Below, one piece after another: positions 1-10,161 of a stretch of DNA of 64,000 nucleotides. Position numbers and translations under genes: made by a program. Below the pieces are notes generated by a model, which saw only the letters and a list, made by a program, of their open reading frames with translations, had not been told where the DNA came from and searched no databases. This DNA comes from Paramyrothecium sp. XJ0827 (lineage: Eukaryota > Ascomycota > Sordariomycetes > Hypocreales > Stachybotryaceae): contig JAJFPB010000006.1 of NCBI GenBank assembly GCA_020881915.1, positions 1-64,000 of the forward strand, in the 5' to 3' direction. Position 1 is the stretch's first letter. Every line of letters starts with the position of its first letter.

Positions 1-450
1 CGGATGCTAAATGGCGCCCTCCGCGCTAAACGGGTTATGGTGCCTCTTTATTTATTATATTTTAATTGATTACTTCACTTCATTTCCTGCCTTTTAATAA
101 TGGACTTCTATATCTTAAAACCCTATAACTTTAATTGTGGCCTTGCTTGCCTGGCTTGTTTCCTGCTATTACTCTTCATTCTAAATTACTCTTTTTAAAT
201 CTTCTCTAAAACCCTTTTATAACTTTATTTTTGCCTCACTGGCCTGACTCTTTTCTAATTATTATCTTTAATTATTTATATGCTCTTTTTAATGCTAACT
301 ACTATTAACTTATAACTCTTTACTTTTATTTATTTTATTAAATATACTATTAAATTCTATAACCCTTATATTATCTCTTTTTATATCTTTTAATCTTTCC
401 CTCGCGCTCTTACCTTATTACTAATTACTTTTCCTAACTATTACCCTAAA
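1..450. other. AT- and pyrimidine-rich subtelomeric DNA
   Basis: No gene is visible. The plus strand is dominated by C, T and A and contains scattered short motifs such as CCCTAAA and degenerate copies of the GGCCT...GGCCTGGCTC box that recurs at 662-810 (near 130-165 and 233-260). This composition is typical of sequence next to a fungal telomere. Inference: subtelomeric filler derived from decayed repeats. Confidence 0.6.
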
Positions 451-615
451 CTCCTCCCCTAACCCTCACCATAAACCCTCCCCTAACCCTCACTATAAAC
501 TCCTCCCCTAACCCTCACCATAAACCCCTCCCCTAACCCTCACTATAAACTCCTCCCCTAACCCTCACCATAAACCCCTCCCCTAACCCTCACCATAAAC
601 CCCTCCCCTAACCCT
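451..615. repeat. 25-bp telomere-like tandem repeat
   Basis: Six to seven tandem copies of a roughly 25-bp unit, CCTCCCCTAACCCTCACCATAAACC with C/T variants (20-base core CCTCCCCTAACCCTCACCAT). Each unit embeds CCCTAACCC, the C-rich form of the TTAGGG telomere repeat. The C-rich strand reading 5' to 3' here is what a left chromosome end would show. It is an interstitial, satellite-like array rather than a terminal telomere. Confidence 0.85.
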
Positions 616-661
616 TTCCCTTGCTATCTTACCTTATTACTAATTACTCCCTAATCTTAAC

Positions 662-810
662 TGTGGCCTCGCCGGCCTGGCTCTTTTCCCGCTGTCGCCC
701 TTAATTATTTATAACTCTTTTTAACTCTCCCCTAAAACCCTTCTATAACTAACCTAACTATGGCCTCGCCGGCCTGGCTCTTTTCTTGCTGTCGCCCTTA
801 ATTATTAACC
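662..810. repeat. Direct repeat with GGCCTCGCCGGCCTGGCTC box
   Basis: The segment GGCCTCGCCGGCCTGGCTC followed by TTTTC..GCTGTCGCCCTTAATTATT occurs at about 665-708 and again at about 762-808. Weaker versions with the same CCCGGATGG or CTCTTTT context occur at about 2350 and 2435. No coding potential is seen. Inference: a subtelomeric repeat family. Confidence 0.75.
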
Positions 811-815
811 CTAAC

Positions 816-1740
816 CCATTTAAACCCTCCTCCCTCCCTTCTCCCTCTGACCTCCGACCTCCGATCTCTACCCCTTAACCTTAACCCTATTCGCCCGGTC
901 CGGTTCCGCCCTCTACTACTAATCCCCTAAATCCTCCCGCCTCCACATGGCCGCACATCACTTATTGTGGGTCTAACTGCCTGCTGCTTGCTTCTTTTCT
1001 AACTGCCCGCCTTATATTACATTGCAATCCCTGCTGTTTCCTTCCCTTTTGTACTTCTGCCTTTGTATATTCTGTAATCCGACTTTTCTTCTCTATTCTT
1101 CCTATATAAACCTTAACCCCTCTATCTACCCCTCCCTCCTTCTTTTACCCTTTCTTGCTGCTCTTTACCTCTCCGCTATTCGTCTTGGCTATTTATTCTA
1201 ATCCTTGTCTCTACCTACCTGGCTAAACCCTTGCTTTCCTGCCTGCCTGCTTATATTGTCCGTTGCTTCTCTACTGACTTCTTTTGTTTTAATTCTTGCC
1301 TGCTAACTCTATTGACGGCCCTTCTTTTATCTTACCTAATGCCTACTGTCTCTGTCACCGCCATCTTGGCTACTGCTTGCCTTCTTGCTGCTGCTATAAC
1401 TCTCGCCGTCTACGCCATGCCTGCCTCCTCCTACCTAACTGTTGTATTCACCTACGCCGCCATTTATCTATCTCTATATCTTCACTACAACACTGGCTTC
1501 TCTGTTACCGCTGCCTTTGCTAATAACCCGTTGTCTTTACCTAATCTACTATCCGCCCTCCTCCCTTCATTATCTGCTTACCCTAACCCTTCTCATTGAC
1601 TTGTTCCCATCTTAAACTAATTGGTCTGGGCCTACGTTTCGATTTTATCGTCAAATCCCGCCTAATCTATTAACACTCCTTGGTCTCTACATACTATACC
1701 ATACTATCCACACTTACTCTATGGCCTGCAAACATGGGCA
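816..1740. other. Pyrimidine-rich region without a supported gene
   Basis: Long CT-rich tracts on the plus strand. Open frames exist (for example 1231-1599), but they encode low-complexity Leu/Ser/Pro/Cys-rich sequence expected from CT-rich DNA and match no family I recognise. I see no gene here. Confidence 0.5.
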
Positions 1741-1856
1741 ACCTTTCTCACCCTAACCATATAAATGCAACCTCACCCTAACCATATTAATTAAACCTCA
1801 CCCTAACCATATTAATTAAACCTCACCCTAACCATATTAATTAAACCTAACCCTAA
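1741..1856. repeat. Second 25-bp repeat, CCTCACCCTAACCATATTAA type
   Basis: About four tandem units of 25 bp (20-base core CCTCACCCTAACCATATTAA) lie directly upstream of the small TLH fragment. Like the array at 451-615, each unit carries CCCTAACC, but the remainder of the unit is AT-rich and different. Same period and same telomere-like core, unrelated flank. Confidence 0.8.
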
Positions 1857-1947
1857 CTGTCTCTACTCCGCCGTATAAATAATAATACCTATAACCCTCT
1901 AAAATTATATATCTCTTCTAACCTCTATTATATAATAATCTACAAAT

Positions 1948-2289
1948 TTATATAAACCCCACACATATATTATTTGTCTCATGCCCGCCCCATCTTACCT
2001 TCTTACCTATCCATATAAACTTGTCCACCTCTTCTTCCCCAATTATACCCATCTCCTTTATTATTTCCATCGTCTCGTCGTGGTAAAACCCTAACCCCGC
2101 GCCCCAAACCTTTTCTAATACACCTCTATACTGGCACTGCTTCCTTATATCTGGGCAAATGCCCTCGTCCTCCTTTGCCGCCACCCATTGCTGGTAAATC
2201 CCCTGTGGCATCCCGCAATTAAAACACCCGCTGAAACTCGTAAACCGCCTGGCCTTAAATACTATCTTCTTCACCTCTTCGGCCCACAC
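1948..2289 (-). pseudogene. C-terminal fragment of a telomere-linked helicase
   Basis: An uninterrupted 113-codon frame resembles the C-terminal cysteine region of the larger TLH gene just upstream. It has the FSGCFNCGMPQ..Y..W motif, which parallels YSGCFGCGLPYKVCNGW at about 3000-3060 of the main copy, and a following CQYRGVLEKVWGAGLGFY block that parallels CQYEGVLARFYGAAVCIF. Only the tail of the protein is present. It starts at a non-homologous sequence, so it is a truncated copy rather than a gene. Its proximity to the left end and orientation match the main TLH gene, which suggests tandem TLH copies at this chromosome end. Confidence 0.7.
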
Positions 2290-2339
2290 CTGCGCTGCAA
2301 TCCAATCTAATACTCCTCTCTACGGGCATACCTCTCCCC

Positions 2340-2480
2340 GTTTATTTACGCCTGACCGGCGCGGCTCTTTTCCTGCCCGGATGGTTTGTTACTCTTCTCT
2401 CTCTTTCCTTCTCTCCCTCTCTCCACCCTTTTTACGCCTAACTGATGCCGCTCTTTTTCTGCCCGGATGGCTTGTTAATC
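2340..2480. repeat. Two degenerate direct repeats between TLH fragments
   Basis: ACGCCTGACCGGCGCGGCTC...CTGCCCGGATGG at about 2348 recurs at about 2431 as ACGCCTAACTGATGCCGCTC with the same CTGCCCGGATGG ending. Spacing is about 83 bp, with CT-rich filler between. Related boxes occur at 662-810. A homopolymer T tract follows at about 2570-2584. Confidence 0.6.
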
Positions 2481-2742
2481 TACTCTCTCATTCTCTCTTT
2501 CTTCTTCTGCCTTACTGGCATTGCCTCTTTCTTGGACGGCACTTTATTCCTTCGCTGTTTTTCCTTGCTTTTTTTTTTTTTTTAAATGTCTTTATTCCAA
2601 CCCTACTACTACCTAAACTACAAATATACCCTAACTCTCTCTACCTATAACTACTACACCAACCCCTAATAATTGTATTCTCGCCCTAACCCTAATATCT
2701 ATTCTCTTTATACTAAATGCTCTATTCACTCCTCCTCTTCCA

Positions 2743-3585
2743 TTATCCACTTACATAACTCTGCAAATCCCCGGCACATCTCATTTGTCTCCATCCCACC
2801 CCATAACTTAATCCTCCTTCCTGCCCATGTATAAAACCCCTCGACTCTCTCTCTTGCCCACTTAACCCCTTGACCTTATCCTGGAAAATACAAACGGCTG
2901 CCCCGTAAAACCGCGCCAATACTCCTTCATACTGACATTTTCCCTCCTGTATCTTCTCGTATCTCCCCGTCATCATCCATTACCTTCCATCCATTACAAA
3001 CCTTGTATGGCAACCCACACCCAAAACAACCGCTGTACGGTTCAAACCCTCGCTTTCGAAACATCTCCTCTTCTATCCTTGCCATAACCCCGCTCACCTC
3101 TCTGTACCCTGCCGTACCCTTTAACGGGCACTCTTCCATTCTGTGCTCATCTGCCTCATCCCCATCCGGCAAATCGCACAACACTCTGCCCAACTTTCCA
3201 AATAACCCTCCAACTCGCTCGCCATCGCCGTTTCCTCCATCATTTGCTTCCTGCTTTGCCACTCTTGGAATGCAATATCTCGTCTCTGCCGGTCGAACGC
3301 TATTTGTGCCTCTGCGTATTCGACTTCGTCTTGGTCTTGGCCTTGGTCTTGGCTTTGGTTGTCCAACTTTTCTTCTATTCGTCCGCAAACATCGCATTGC
3401 TCTTCACCTTCTTCACACCCCTCTCGATCCGTTCGACCATCCATCGACATATCCAATATCTTTCGCCGGCATTCCTCCTCTCCACGTAATCCACACTTCT
3501 CTCCTCTCTTTCTTCCTTACACCACCCGCTCTGCTCGGCCTTTGCCTTTGCCGCCTCTCGGCCTCTTGCTTATCTTGTTTCAACC
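2743..3585 (-). pseudogene. TLH C-terminal cysteine-rich region
   Basis: Downstream of motif VI the homologous text is spread over three frames: KQDKQEAERRQRQRPSRAGG, then CDVCGRIEEKLD and CAICRMGM, then CFGCGLPYKVCNGW and CQYEGVLARF. The CxxC pairs resemble the zinc-binding tail of TLH proteins and match the separate fragment at 1948-2289. A QDQGQDQD repeat near 3330 reads as a TTGGTC-type microsatellite on the plus strand. Confidence 0.6.
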
Positions 3586-4700
3586 CCGGCAAATAACAAC
3601 CGCATCGCTGACTTGCCCGTCTCGTCCCGCTCGCCCGCTCTCCTGTACGTAATCTCGAATTCGCCTCGGCATCCATCCATGCACTACCAACCTTATGTCG
3701 GGTATATCGATTCCCATCCCTAATGCGTTCGTTGCCACTATAATTCTCTCTCCCATCATCCACATCTGTAACCGTTCCTTCTTGCCCTCCTTTGTGTCGA
3801 CCTTGTTGTAATATGTGCCACAACCAAACATCTCCCTAACCTCTTCACCCGTTCCACTGACCCGCCATAAATGATCACCTTGCCGTCGTGTCCTCCACGG
3901 ATCCATGCTTCTACAACCTCTTTGATCCTCTTATCTTCTGCCATCTGTGCCTCCTCTTCCTCTTGCCTCCAATGTGCCTTCCCTTTGCCCCTTGCTTTAT
4001 TACTCCTATGCTCCACCTTGATGACGCTGTACCGTATGTTGCGTCGTGTTGTTTTGCTTCGAAACACTACCTCCCGCCCGGGCTGGATCGCCGCCACCTT
4101 GTAAAACTCGACCATCTCGTCCGGGCCCATCGTGGCTGTTAAAAATACCCGCTGCACACCCCACTCCCGAACCACCTTTCCGACTTCGCTTAACTTTGGC
4201 CGGAACGTTGCGCTGCCATCCATTAATGTGTGGCACTCTTCTAAAATCACTCGGTCCAAAACACCCTGGTTTTGCAATCGGTTGACGTAATCTCGGAACC
4301 CGCCCGTCACCGCTGACTCGGGCGTCACGAAAACTATGCTTGCTGTCGGCGTTCCCTGCTGGCTGTTCCATATATGGGACGTAATTTGGAACTCCGTGCA
4401 ACGTTTATGTAAATCTTCCTGCAATGCAACCAATGGCACTACAACGATCGTTGTCCCCTCTGGTGAACAATATGCCGGCAACATGAACGACAAACTCTTG
4501 CCTCCACCCGTGCTTGTGATCTGGATAATCGGCGTTTCCCCGCGATGATGGCCCGGATCACCTTCGACTGTTGACCACGAAACTCTGTCCCTCGTCCCAT
4601 CATCTGCTGTAACTGTCCGGAAATATCGACTTGCCGTAACCGATGTAATCGTCGGAATCGCCCTTCCTCCCGCTCGCTTTCGAACTGATCTCGCTTGCGC
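3580..4700 (-). pseudogene. TLH RecQ helicase core
   Basis: Superfamily 2 helicase motifs are readable. A Q-like FRGQQ and Walker A TGGGKSLSF lie at about 4495-4575, followed by VVVPLVAL (motif Ia) and TPESA (Ib). Motif II is EECHTL, with Glu in place of the usual Asp of DECH; motif III is FLTAT. After a frame break near 3850, motif V is VATNALGMGIDIP and motif VI is QESGRAGRDG. The order and spacing fit RecQ. The D-to-E change in motif II together with the frame break suggests loss of ATPase function. Confidence 0.85.
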
Positions 4701-6086
4701 TTCCGCCCGCCCTGCGCACTCGCCCCTGTACCGAACCCGAAAAATCGATGTAACTCGTGGCTGATGTTCCGGAATTCCTCCGCATCCGCGCTGTGCCTCC
4801 TAACCCTTGTTGTAACTCTCGCGCATAAATTATACCCGCGATATGCGATTGGTGGCCGGCCTGTAAATCCGCCGCGTCATTGTCGATCCCGTCCTCGTCT
4901 TCGTATTCCACCCCGTCTTCTCCCACCCTCTTTGCAAACTTGCCTCCTAAATACCGGTTGGATATCGCGATGGCGATGTGCCGCCATACGCTGATATTCA
5001 ACCGACAACCCATTAATCGCTGGCTGATCTGCTGTAAAATTCGCCGCGCCCGATCCGGTGTCCATTTTCTTTCCCCACCCAATTCTTCCATTCAACGGGT
5101 ATGGTCATATCGATGCCTTCGTCTTCCGACTGGCTTGACCGACTTGACCGACCTACCTGACTTGACCGACTTGCCCGACTTGACCTTGCTTGTGCCAAAC
5201 TCTCCTTGTTGCCAATTCCGTCCGTACTACCCTTTTCTTCTCCAAACTCCCTTTCTCCTTCCTCCTCGCTGCTATATCCCTCGTCTTCGTCGCTGTTGTG
5301 GTGCCGCTTGCGGTATGCGATCTCTTCGCTCCATAAAAATGGGCTTACTTGGTCTGCACCCTTGACCATACCCTGCACCTGCTGCCAAAACGGCAACACC
5401 AACCACAAATACCAAACCAATAATTCCCCAACCTCTCTGGGTATAAAACGGTGAATGATTTTCGCCTGGCCCGTTTGCTGGAAATTTTTATGGTATGCTG
5501 TAACGAAACATACGTCGCCGTTGTGGATAAAAATGTTGCGTGTGCCGCCGTTGCTGGTGTTCTTATACCGTATTCCTAAAATTTCCCATAATCGCGCGGG
5601 CATTGACAATAAATGCTTCAAAAACCACATCAACTCCCGGAACCGCTCCAATATTTTGCTGTACTCCTGCAATGCCTTCTTTTTGTACGGATGCTTTTGC
5701 TTTTCATCGGTCGAAATCCATTCTTTTTGCAGTTCCTTGCGCTGAACCAACCGTGTGAATACCCAACCCTTGCCTTGCTCCAACCATGTGTTGCGGCTGT
5801 CCTCTAAAAACGAATAACCCACCTTGTCCTCGCTATTGTCGTCCTCCACACGATCCCACGGGATATGCGGTAACTTGCTGAACCCTTCTTCGCTGCCGTC
5901 AACCATGGCCAACTTGCATAATAACTCCCTCGCCTCGACGACGACGGCGTGTATCATTTCCGTTAATTGACCCATTGTGAACTTGGTTCGCTTGTATTGG
6001 ACTTGCTCTCCTTCCAATCGATGCTGCCGCCCGCCGTTGTATTGAACCGAATGTGCATGCCGTATGTCCGTGTCTCCAATATCCAA
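4700..6086 (-). pseudogene. TLH central region
   Basis: The frame picked up after the break at about 6015 runs 350 codons and includes HRFIPREVGELLVWYLWLVL, a conserved block of TLH proteins, then a low-complexity Ser/Arg/Glu stretch. A second shift near 5070, in a G/A run, leads to RARRILQQISQRLMGCRLNI and ADLQAGHQSHIAGIIYAREL, also family-conserved. A third shift near 4800 leads to EEFRNISHELHRFFGFGTGA. The text is family-like on both sides of each break, which is why I treat it as one interrupted gene. Confidence 0.65.
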
Positions 6087-7543
6087 TCCATCGGGCCGGG
6101 TTGTTCTGATCGTCCGTCGCCGACACGGGTCATAAACTTACGAACCATTTTCCGTACGCGGGTGAACATGCCCGGCGTACGCTCGCGTGCTAATCTCTCC
6201 TCCATATTGTGCACCCTCCTGGTTAACTGCACCTCTTCCTCGCGTTGCCGATATGCCCAACCGATGGCAAACATGCGGGCCACCTTGATCACGGCTGACA
6301 AAACGGGTGTATAATCCGACGGGTCGTACCAACCACCATCTTCGCGAATGCCTAATACGGCCAACGCGCTAACAATGGCATTCTGATGTTCATTATCGCC
6401 CACCTGATGATCCAAAAACAACATAACCATCTCCAAACACTGCCGATCAATTGCTCCATCCGATGGCGGATTGTTTGTTGGTTTACTCTTGCCCTGGAAC
6501 GCTTCGTCGCGGGTTCGTGCATGCTGTATGAATGCATCCCACGCTGCCTGCTGTGCGCTCGTGAACTGATACGGCGGTCGTTCGTCCTCGTCTTCCTGTT
6601 GCTGCGTTCGGTACCATATGCTTGTGATCTTGCGCCATACCTCCTTATATCGTATCCATGAATCATCTTCCATCCGCCCTTCAAACGGTTGTGCGGGTTT
6701 CTTCCCAACTTCTCGCCGGTTGATTTCGAATAACGCGGCTGTCCCAACTTTGCTCGGGCGGCATAAACCCCTCGACCATTCCATGGTACGGTCTAAACTC
6801 TCGCACACCTGCCGCAACACACCCTCTTCGTCCCCGATGGGTCCGGTCATGGCCCGCAATGCATTGCGGTCTAAACCCTTCAAATGGACTGACCAACCCA
6901 CCCTGCCCAACCATGCGTTGGCCTCGAATTTCTGGTTCACTTCTTCGATCCGATCTTCTTTCTCGGCTTCCTTGAACCGCTGCTCTTGCGTACTGTGGAA
7001 CTCCTCAATCTTTCGCATGATGTCTCGTTCCTCGGCTTCTGGCTCTGGTTTAACACCTGGCTCTCGAACTTCGAACCATGCACTGCCGGCTCGGGACGGG
7101 AAAAACCGTTGGCAATAAACGCCGGTCGTCCATGGCACAAGCCGCTCCGCTTGATGGGTTCTTCTTCGGGAACTATCGCCTTGTCTCCGTTCATTTTTCC
7201 ACTGGTGCTTATCCGTGGCGTGATCCCGCATATGCTTCTCTCGTCGGACAATATATGGGCACTGATTACATCTTATACCATCTGGCTGTGGCCTGGCGAT
7301 GATTGGCACCGGCTCGATGGCTTCCACCGGCAACGGGTATTGTCTTAACTGCGTCTGGTCATAAATAATTCCCGGGATTAACTTTACCGCTTGGATGATC
7401 TTCGCCCTTTCCTTGCTATCAATATCTCGATGATGTCTCCGTAAATGCGTCTGAACCTCATCGGCAATACATGCATGCTCACATTGGTTACAAAGCATGA
7501 ATGGATATTCGGGTAACTTTGTGAATGGACCGAATGCCTCCAT
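5963..7543 (-). pseudogene. TLH N-terminal part, DUF3505-like zinc-finger region
   Basis: The start ATG at 7543 opens a 526-codon frame. Residues about 18-40 hold CNQC...HLRRHH and residues about 92-114 hold CNQC...HMRDHATDKH, two C2H2-like fingers typical of the DUF3505 region found at the N-terminus of TLH proteins. The frame runs through conserved text ending at GPMDWILETRTYGMHIRFN and then breaks at about 6015, where homology continues in the next frame (GEQVQYKRTKFTMGQLTEMI). Role by family: probably DNA binding ahead of the helicase core. The start is chosen because it precedes the first zinc motif by few residues and follows AT-rich non-coding sequence. Confidence 0.75.
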
Positions 7544-8069
7544 TTTTACTTAACCCTTAATCGGTGGCAATGAATGGTTGAAGTTGGATTACTTAAATGG
7601 AAATGGGTTATCTCTACCTTTATTATGGCTGGCTCTATCCCCTTAACATGGCCTCCCTGGTCGTCGGGACCCACTCTCAACCTCACTTCATTTACTTGGG
7701 CCGAATTTCGGATGGCCACCAGAAATGCAATTCTGCTTCATTTTAAATAAAAACATACGTGCTTAGTCTCCAAGATCGTGGCTCTCTATTGATATATATA
7801 TTATGTATTTTACTGCTGTCTAACCCAAAAACCATAGACGCCACTTTGCAAAAACCATGGACGCCAGTTTCATTAGCGCGAAAATAAAATGTATGTAATT
7901 TCAAAAACCTTTGAGTCCATGGCACAAGTCATAAGTGATAGGGCTACTTCTGCTTTTCTCTTACTTTTATTCTAAATCTTACTTTCTTAATTATGCTTCT
8001 TTCTTATTATTTCTTTATTTCTTCCTTAATTTTTTCTCTATTATTTCTAATCTCTATTATATAATACCT
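7544..8069. other. Upstream of TLH; no gene seen
   Basis: AT-rich sequence directly 5' of the TLH start, presumably its promoter. ACTTAACCCTTAATCGG lies next to the start. A short imperfect repeat of AAAACCATRGACGCCA is present at about 7825-7865. No coding sequence is visible. Confidence 0.4.
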
Positions 8070-9060
8070 TATATATATTTATAAACCCTACTACTATATT
8101 ATTTATTTTATATTCTCCCTACCAAACCTTTAATCCCATTTATTAAAATATTTCCTAATCTTTACCCTCTCCTTAACCCCTCTCCCTTATAATCTTCCCT
8201 ATCTTATTAGGGTATAAACCCAATTCTGCTCCCCATACCTTAGCTAATATACCTTTATATTAGCATTGTCCTATTACTAACCTCCAGAACTTATCCCCCT
8301 CTCCTTCTATTTGCTCCTATTATTAGTAAATTCCCTGTGGTATCCCGCAATTAAAATACCTACTAAAATCTACTAACTTCTTTGCCTTAAATATGCCCTT
8401 CTCTATATTCTCTGGCCATCCCTTACTAATGATCTACTTATCCTTATTCTACTCTTAGTATAGGTATACCTTAATCTTATAATCTATATTACTAACTGCC
8501 TCTAACTCCCAATATATAATACACTATCTTAACTACTTCTCTAATCTCTTCTATAATAATATACTATTACTTGCCTCTGCTATCTGCTATACTAATGCCT
8601 TATACTGGTCTATTGCCTTGTGTTATTGGGAATCTATTAATTGGCTATATGCTGCCTCTTCCTCCCTAGCTATGACCCTACCTTCCTTATCCCATTCCGC
8701 TGCTTCTGCCGCCGCCTGCTCCATCTACTTCTTCCGTACATAAATATTATATACTTCTTCCTCCTTCTCGCATCCTTCCCGCCTAATATATCTATCTATT
8801 GCTTGGTTAATGATCTTGTATTAATATTTATTACCCTATATATATGCTATTGCTAATGCCTTCTAATGTAGGCCCTTATGCTTATTCTTCTATCCTCGGC
8901 TTCTACTGCTACTGCCACTTGGCTACTATAATAGCTGCTCTGATCCTCTCCCGGCCTCCTTGCCTACTTCTCCTACATATATTATAATGGCCTCGCTCCT
9001 TTTCCTATCTTGTCCTACTTATCCGCTCTCCTGGATATATGCTATTATATTAAACGGCAT
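8070..9060 (-). pseudogene. RIP-like degenerate copy of TLH 3' half
   Basis: The sequence parallels the TLH genes but with pervasive replacement of C and G by T and A. At 8335-8400, CCCTGTGGTATCCCGCAATTAAAATACC corresponds to CCCTGTGGCATCCCGCAATT at about 2200. At about 8980-9060 the strand opposite still recalls the motif VI region at about 3600-3680. Stops occur in all frames. A transition-rich, AT-shifted copy of a repeated gene is the expected signature of repeat-induced point mutation. Same orientation as the other TLH copies. Confidence 0.7.
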
Positions 9061-10006
9061 GCTAGTGTGTATAACCAATTGTATATCTAGTATATTAATC
9101 TCCAAACCTAATACCTTAGTCCTATAATTATTATTCTACTTTCCTTCTATACTTATAATTACTAAATTAAAAAATGAGACGGCAAATTTGCCGCTGGATT
9201 TGGTGGGCGTACTTCCTAATTCGGTAGCCCATACCGCCTGATTCTGTGGGCAATTGGCCAAGAAACTAATGCCGCTTCGAGCTTGATTCTCCACTCAATG
9301 TACTCGAGTGTACCTCCCAGGTTCCTCCCGCAACCCCTTGCCCCCTGAGTCGTATGCCAACCACCACATCGCATGTGTGCGATTGATGGATCATGATGTT
9401 CCTCACAAATACAGAATATCGACATTTTATGTGATGGTCGGATTGGACTTTCTTCAAGTAACATGTCTGCAATGGCGGCAATAATTACCTAGATACCATG
9501 TAATTCCATTTACCTCAACTTGTTCATATCACTGACTGAGACTGTCGTCTCGTCTCTCGAATTCTACCTGTCGTACTGCGAAGATGTAACCAAGACCAGC
9601 AAACCTAACGGTCGATGTTTACCTTTTTTCCTGTCTTCACGATGCTACGTGAGGGAATGGCCAGCGTCGAGATGCCCCACGGATTTGTTTCGGGGCAACC
9701 ACCACAGCCGCGCTTACGTGCCCTTGATGCATACAGGCGTCGGCTGCCCTTAGCTCTTATTTCATATTCACCGCCTTCCACCTTGAGAGTACTCTGAAGC
9801 TCTGTTTGACCGCCTTCCTCTTTCAGCTAGGTTGCCTAGCTGTGACAAACACCACACAGTATGATAAAGCTCCACCCAAACAGTGAATATCTTAGCATTG
9901 ACGATTGGCCAAGTCTAGGTCGTCCTGATCATGTCTATTACTTTGCTGCGAGATACTGACCCCAAACAAAGTTACCAAGCAATCTCTCCACTCAATACGA
10001 CATAAC
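9061..10006. other. No recognisable gene
   Basis: Composition shifts from AT-rich to ordinary at about 9166. Open frames of 60-80 codons exist on both strands but none resembles a family I know. I see nothing I can name. Confidence 0.4.
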
Positions 10007-10161
10007 GTGCCATATTTACAATTTGATAGGGTTAAGCATAATTGGCATACCAGGCATGACCAGCTTCGTGCTGAGGCTTCGGCGAGTGTGTCTTCCTATG
10101 GTCCTATAATTTGGGTTGTGCAAAATGATTTGTCGGGCTGTGACCTAGTCCATGGCTCTGC
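10007..10161 (+). pseudogene. 5' piece of an unknown gene split by hAT
   Basis: A short open frame ending IIWVVQNDLSGCDLVHG runs straight into the hAT terminal repeat at 10162. The gene at 14380-15227 contains CIWYTQTVDQVRCSNLVHG, giving a matching IW..Q.......LVHG pattern, and the two share the 13 nucleotides ACCTAGTCCATGG. I therefore infer that this is the upstream part of the related gene whose remainder begins at 13058 on the far side of the element. No known domain is recognised. Confidence 0.4.

Larger units (their letters stand above)
2743..7543 (-). pseudogene. Telomere-linked RecQ-type helicase (TLH), frameshifted
   Basis: A nearly full-length gene of the fungal telomere-linked helicase family, transcribed toward the left end. 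In order it shows an N-terminal DUF3505-like region with two zinc-finger-like motifs, a large central region, a RecQ helicase core and a cysteine-rich C-terminus. The reading frame must shift at least near 6015, 5070, 4800, 3850 and 3585 to follow the homologous protein, so the copy cannot make one intact polypeptide as it stands. TLH genes sit within a few kb of telomeres in several ascomycetes; the telomere-like repeats at 451-615 and 1741-1856 agree. It could be a decayed copy, or frameshifts could be assembly errors in G/A runs. Confidence 0.85.

Noticed and set aside
1231..1599. 122-codon plus-strand open frame
   Set aside because: Leu/Ser/Ala-rich low-complexity translation of CT-rich subtelomeric DNA; no domain and no gene-like features.
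451..1856. CRISPR-like array
   Set aside because: Units are directly tandem without unique spacers, and the genome is eukaryotic.
3003..3596. 197-codon plus-strand frame opposite the TLH C-terminus
   Set aside because: Shadow of the TLH coding strand; the minus strand carries the family motifs.
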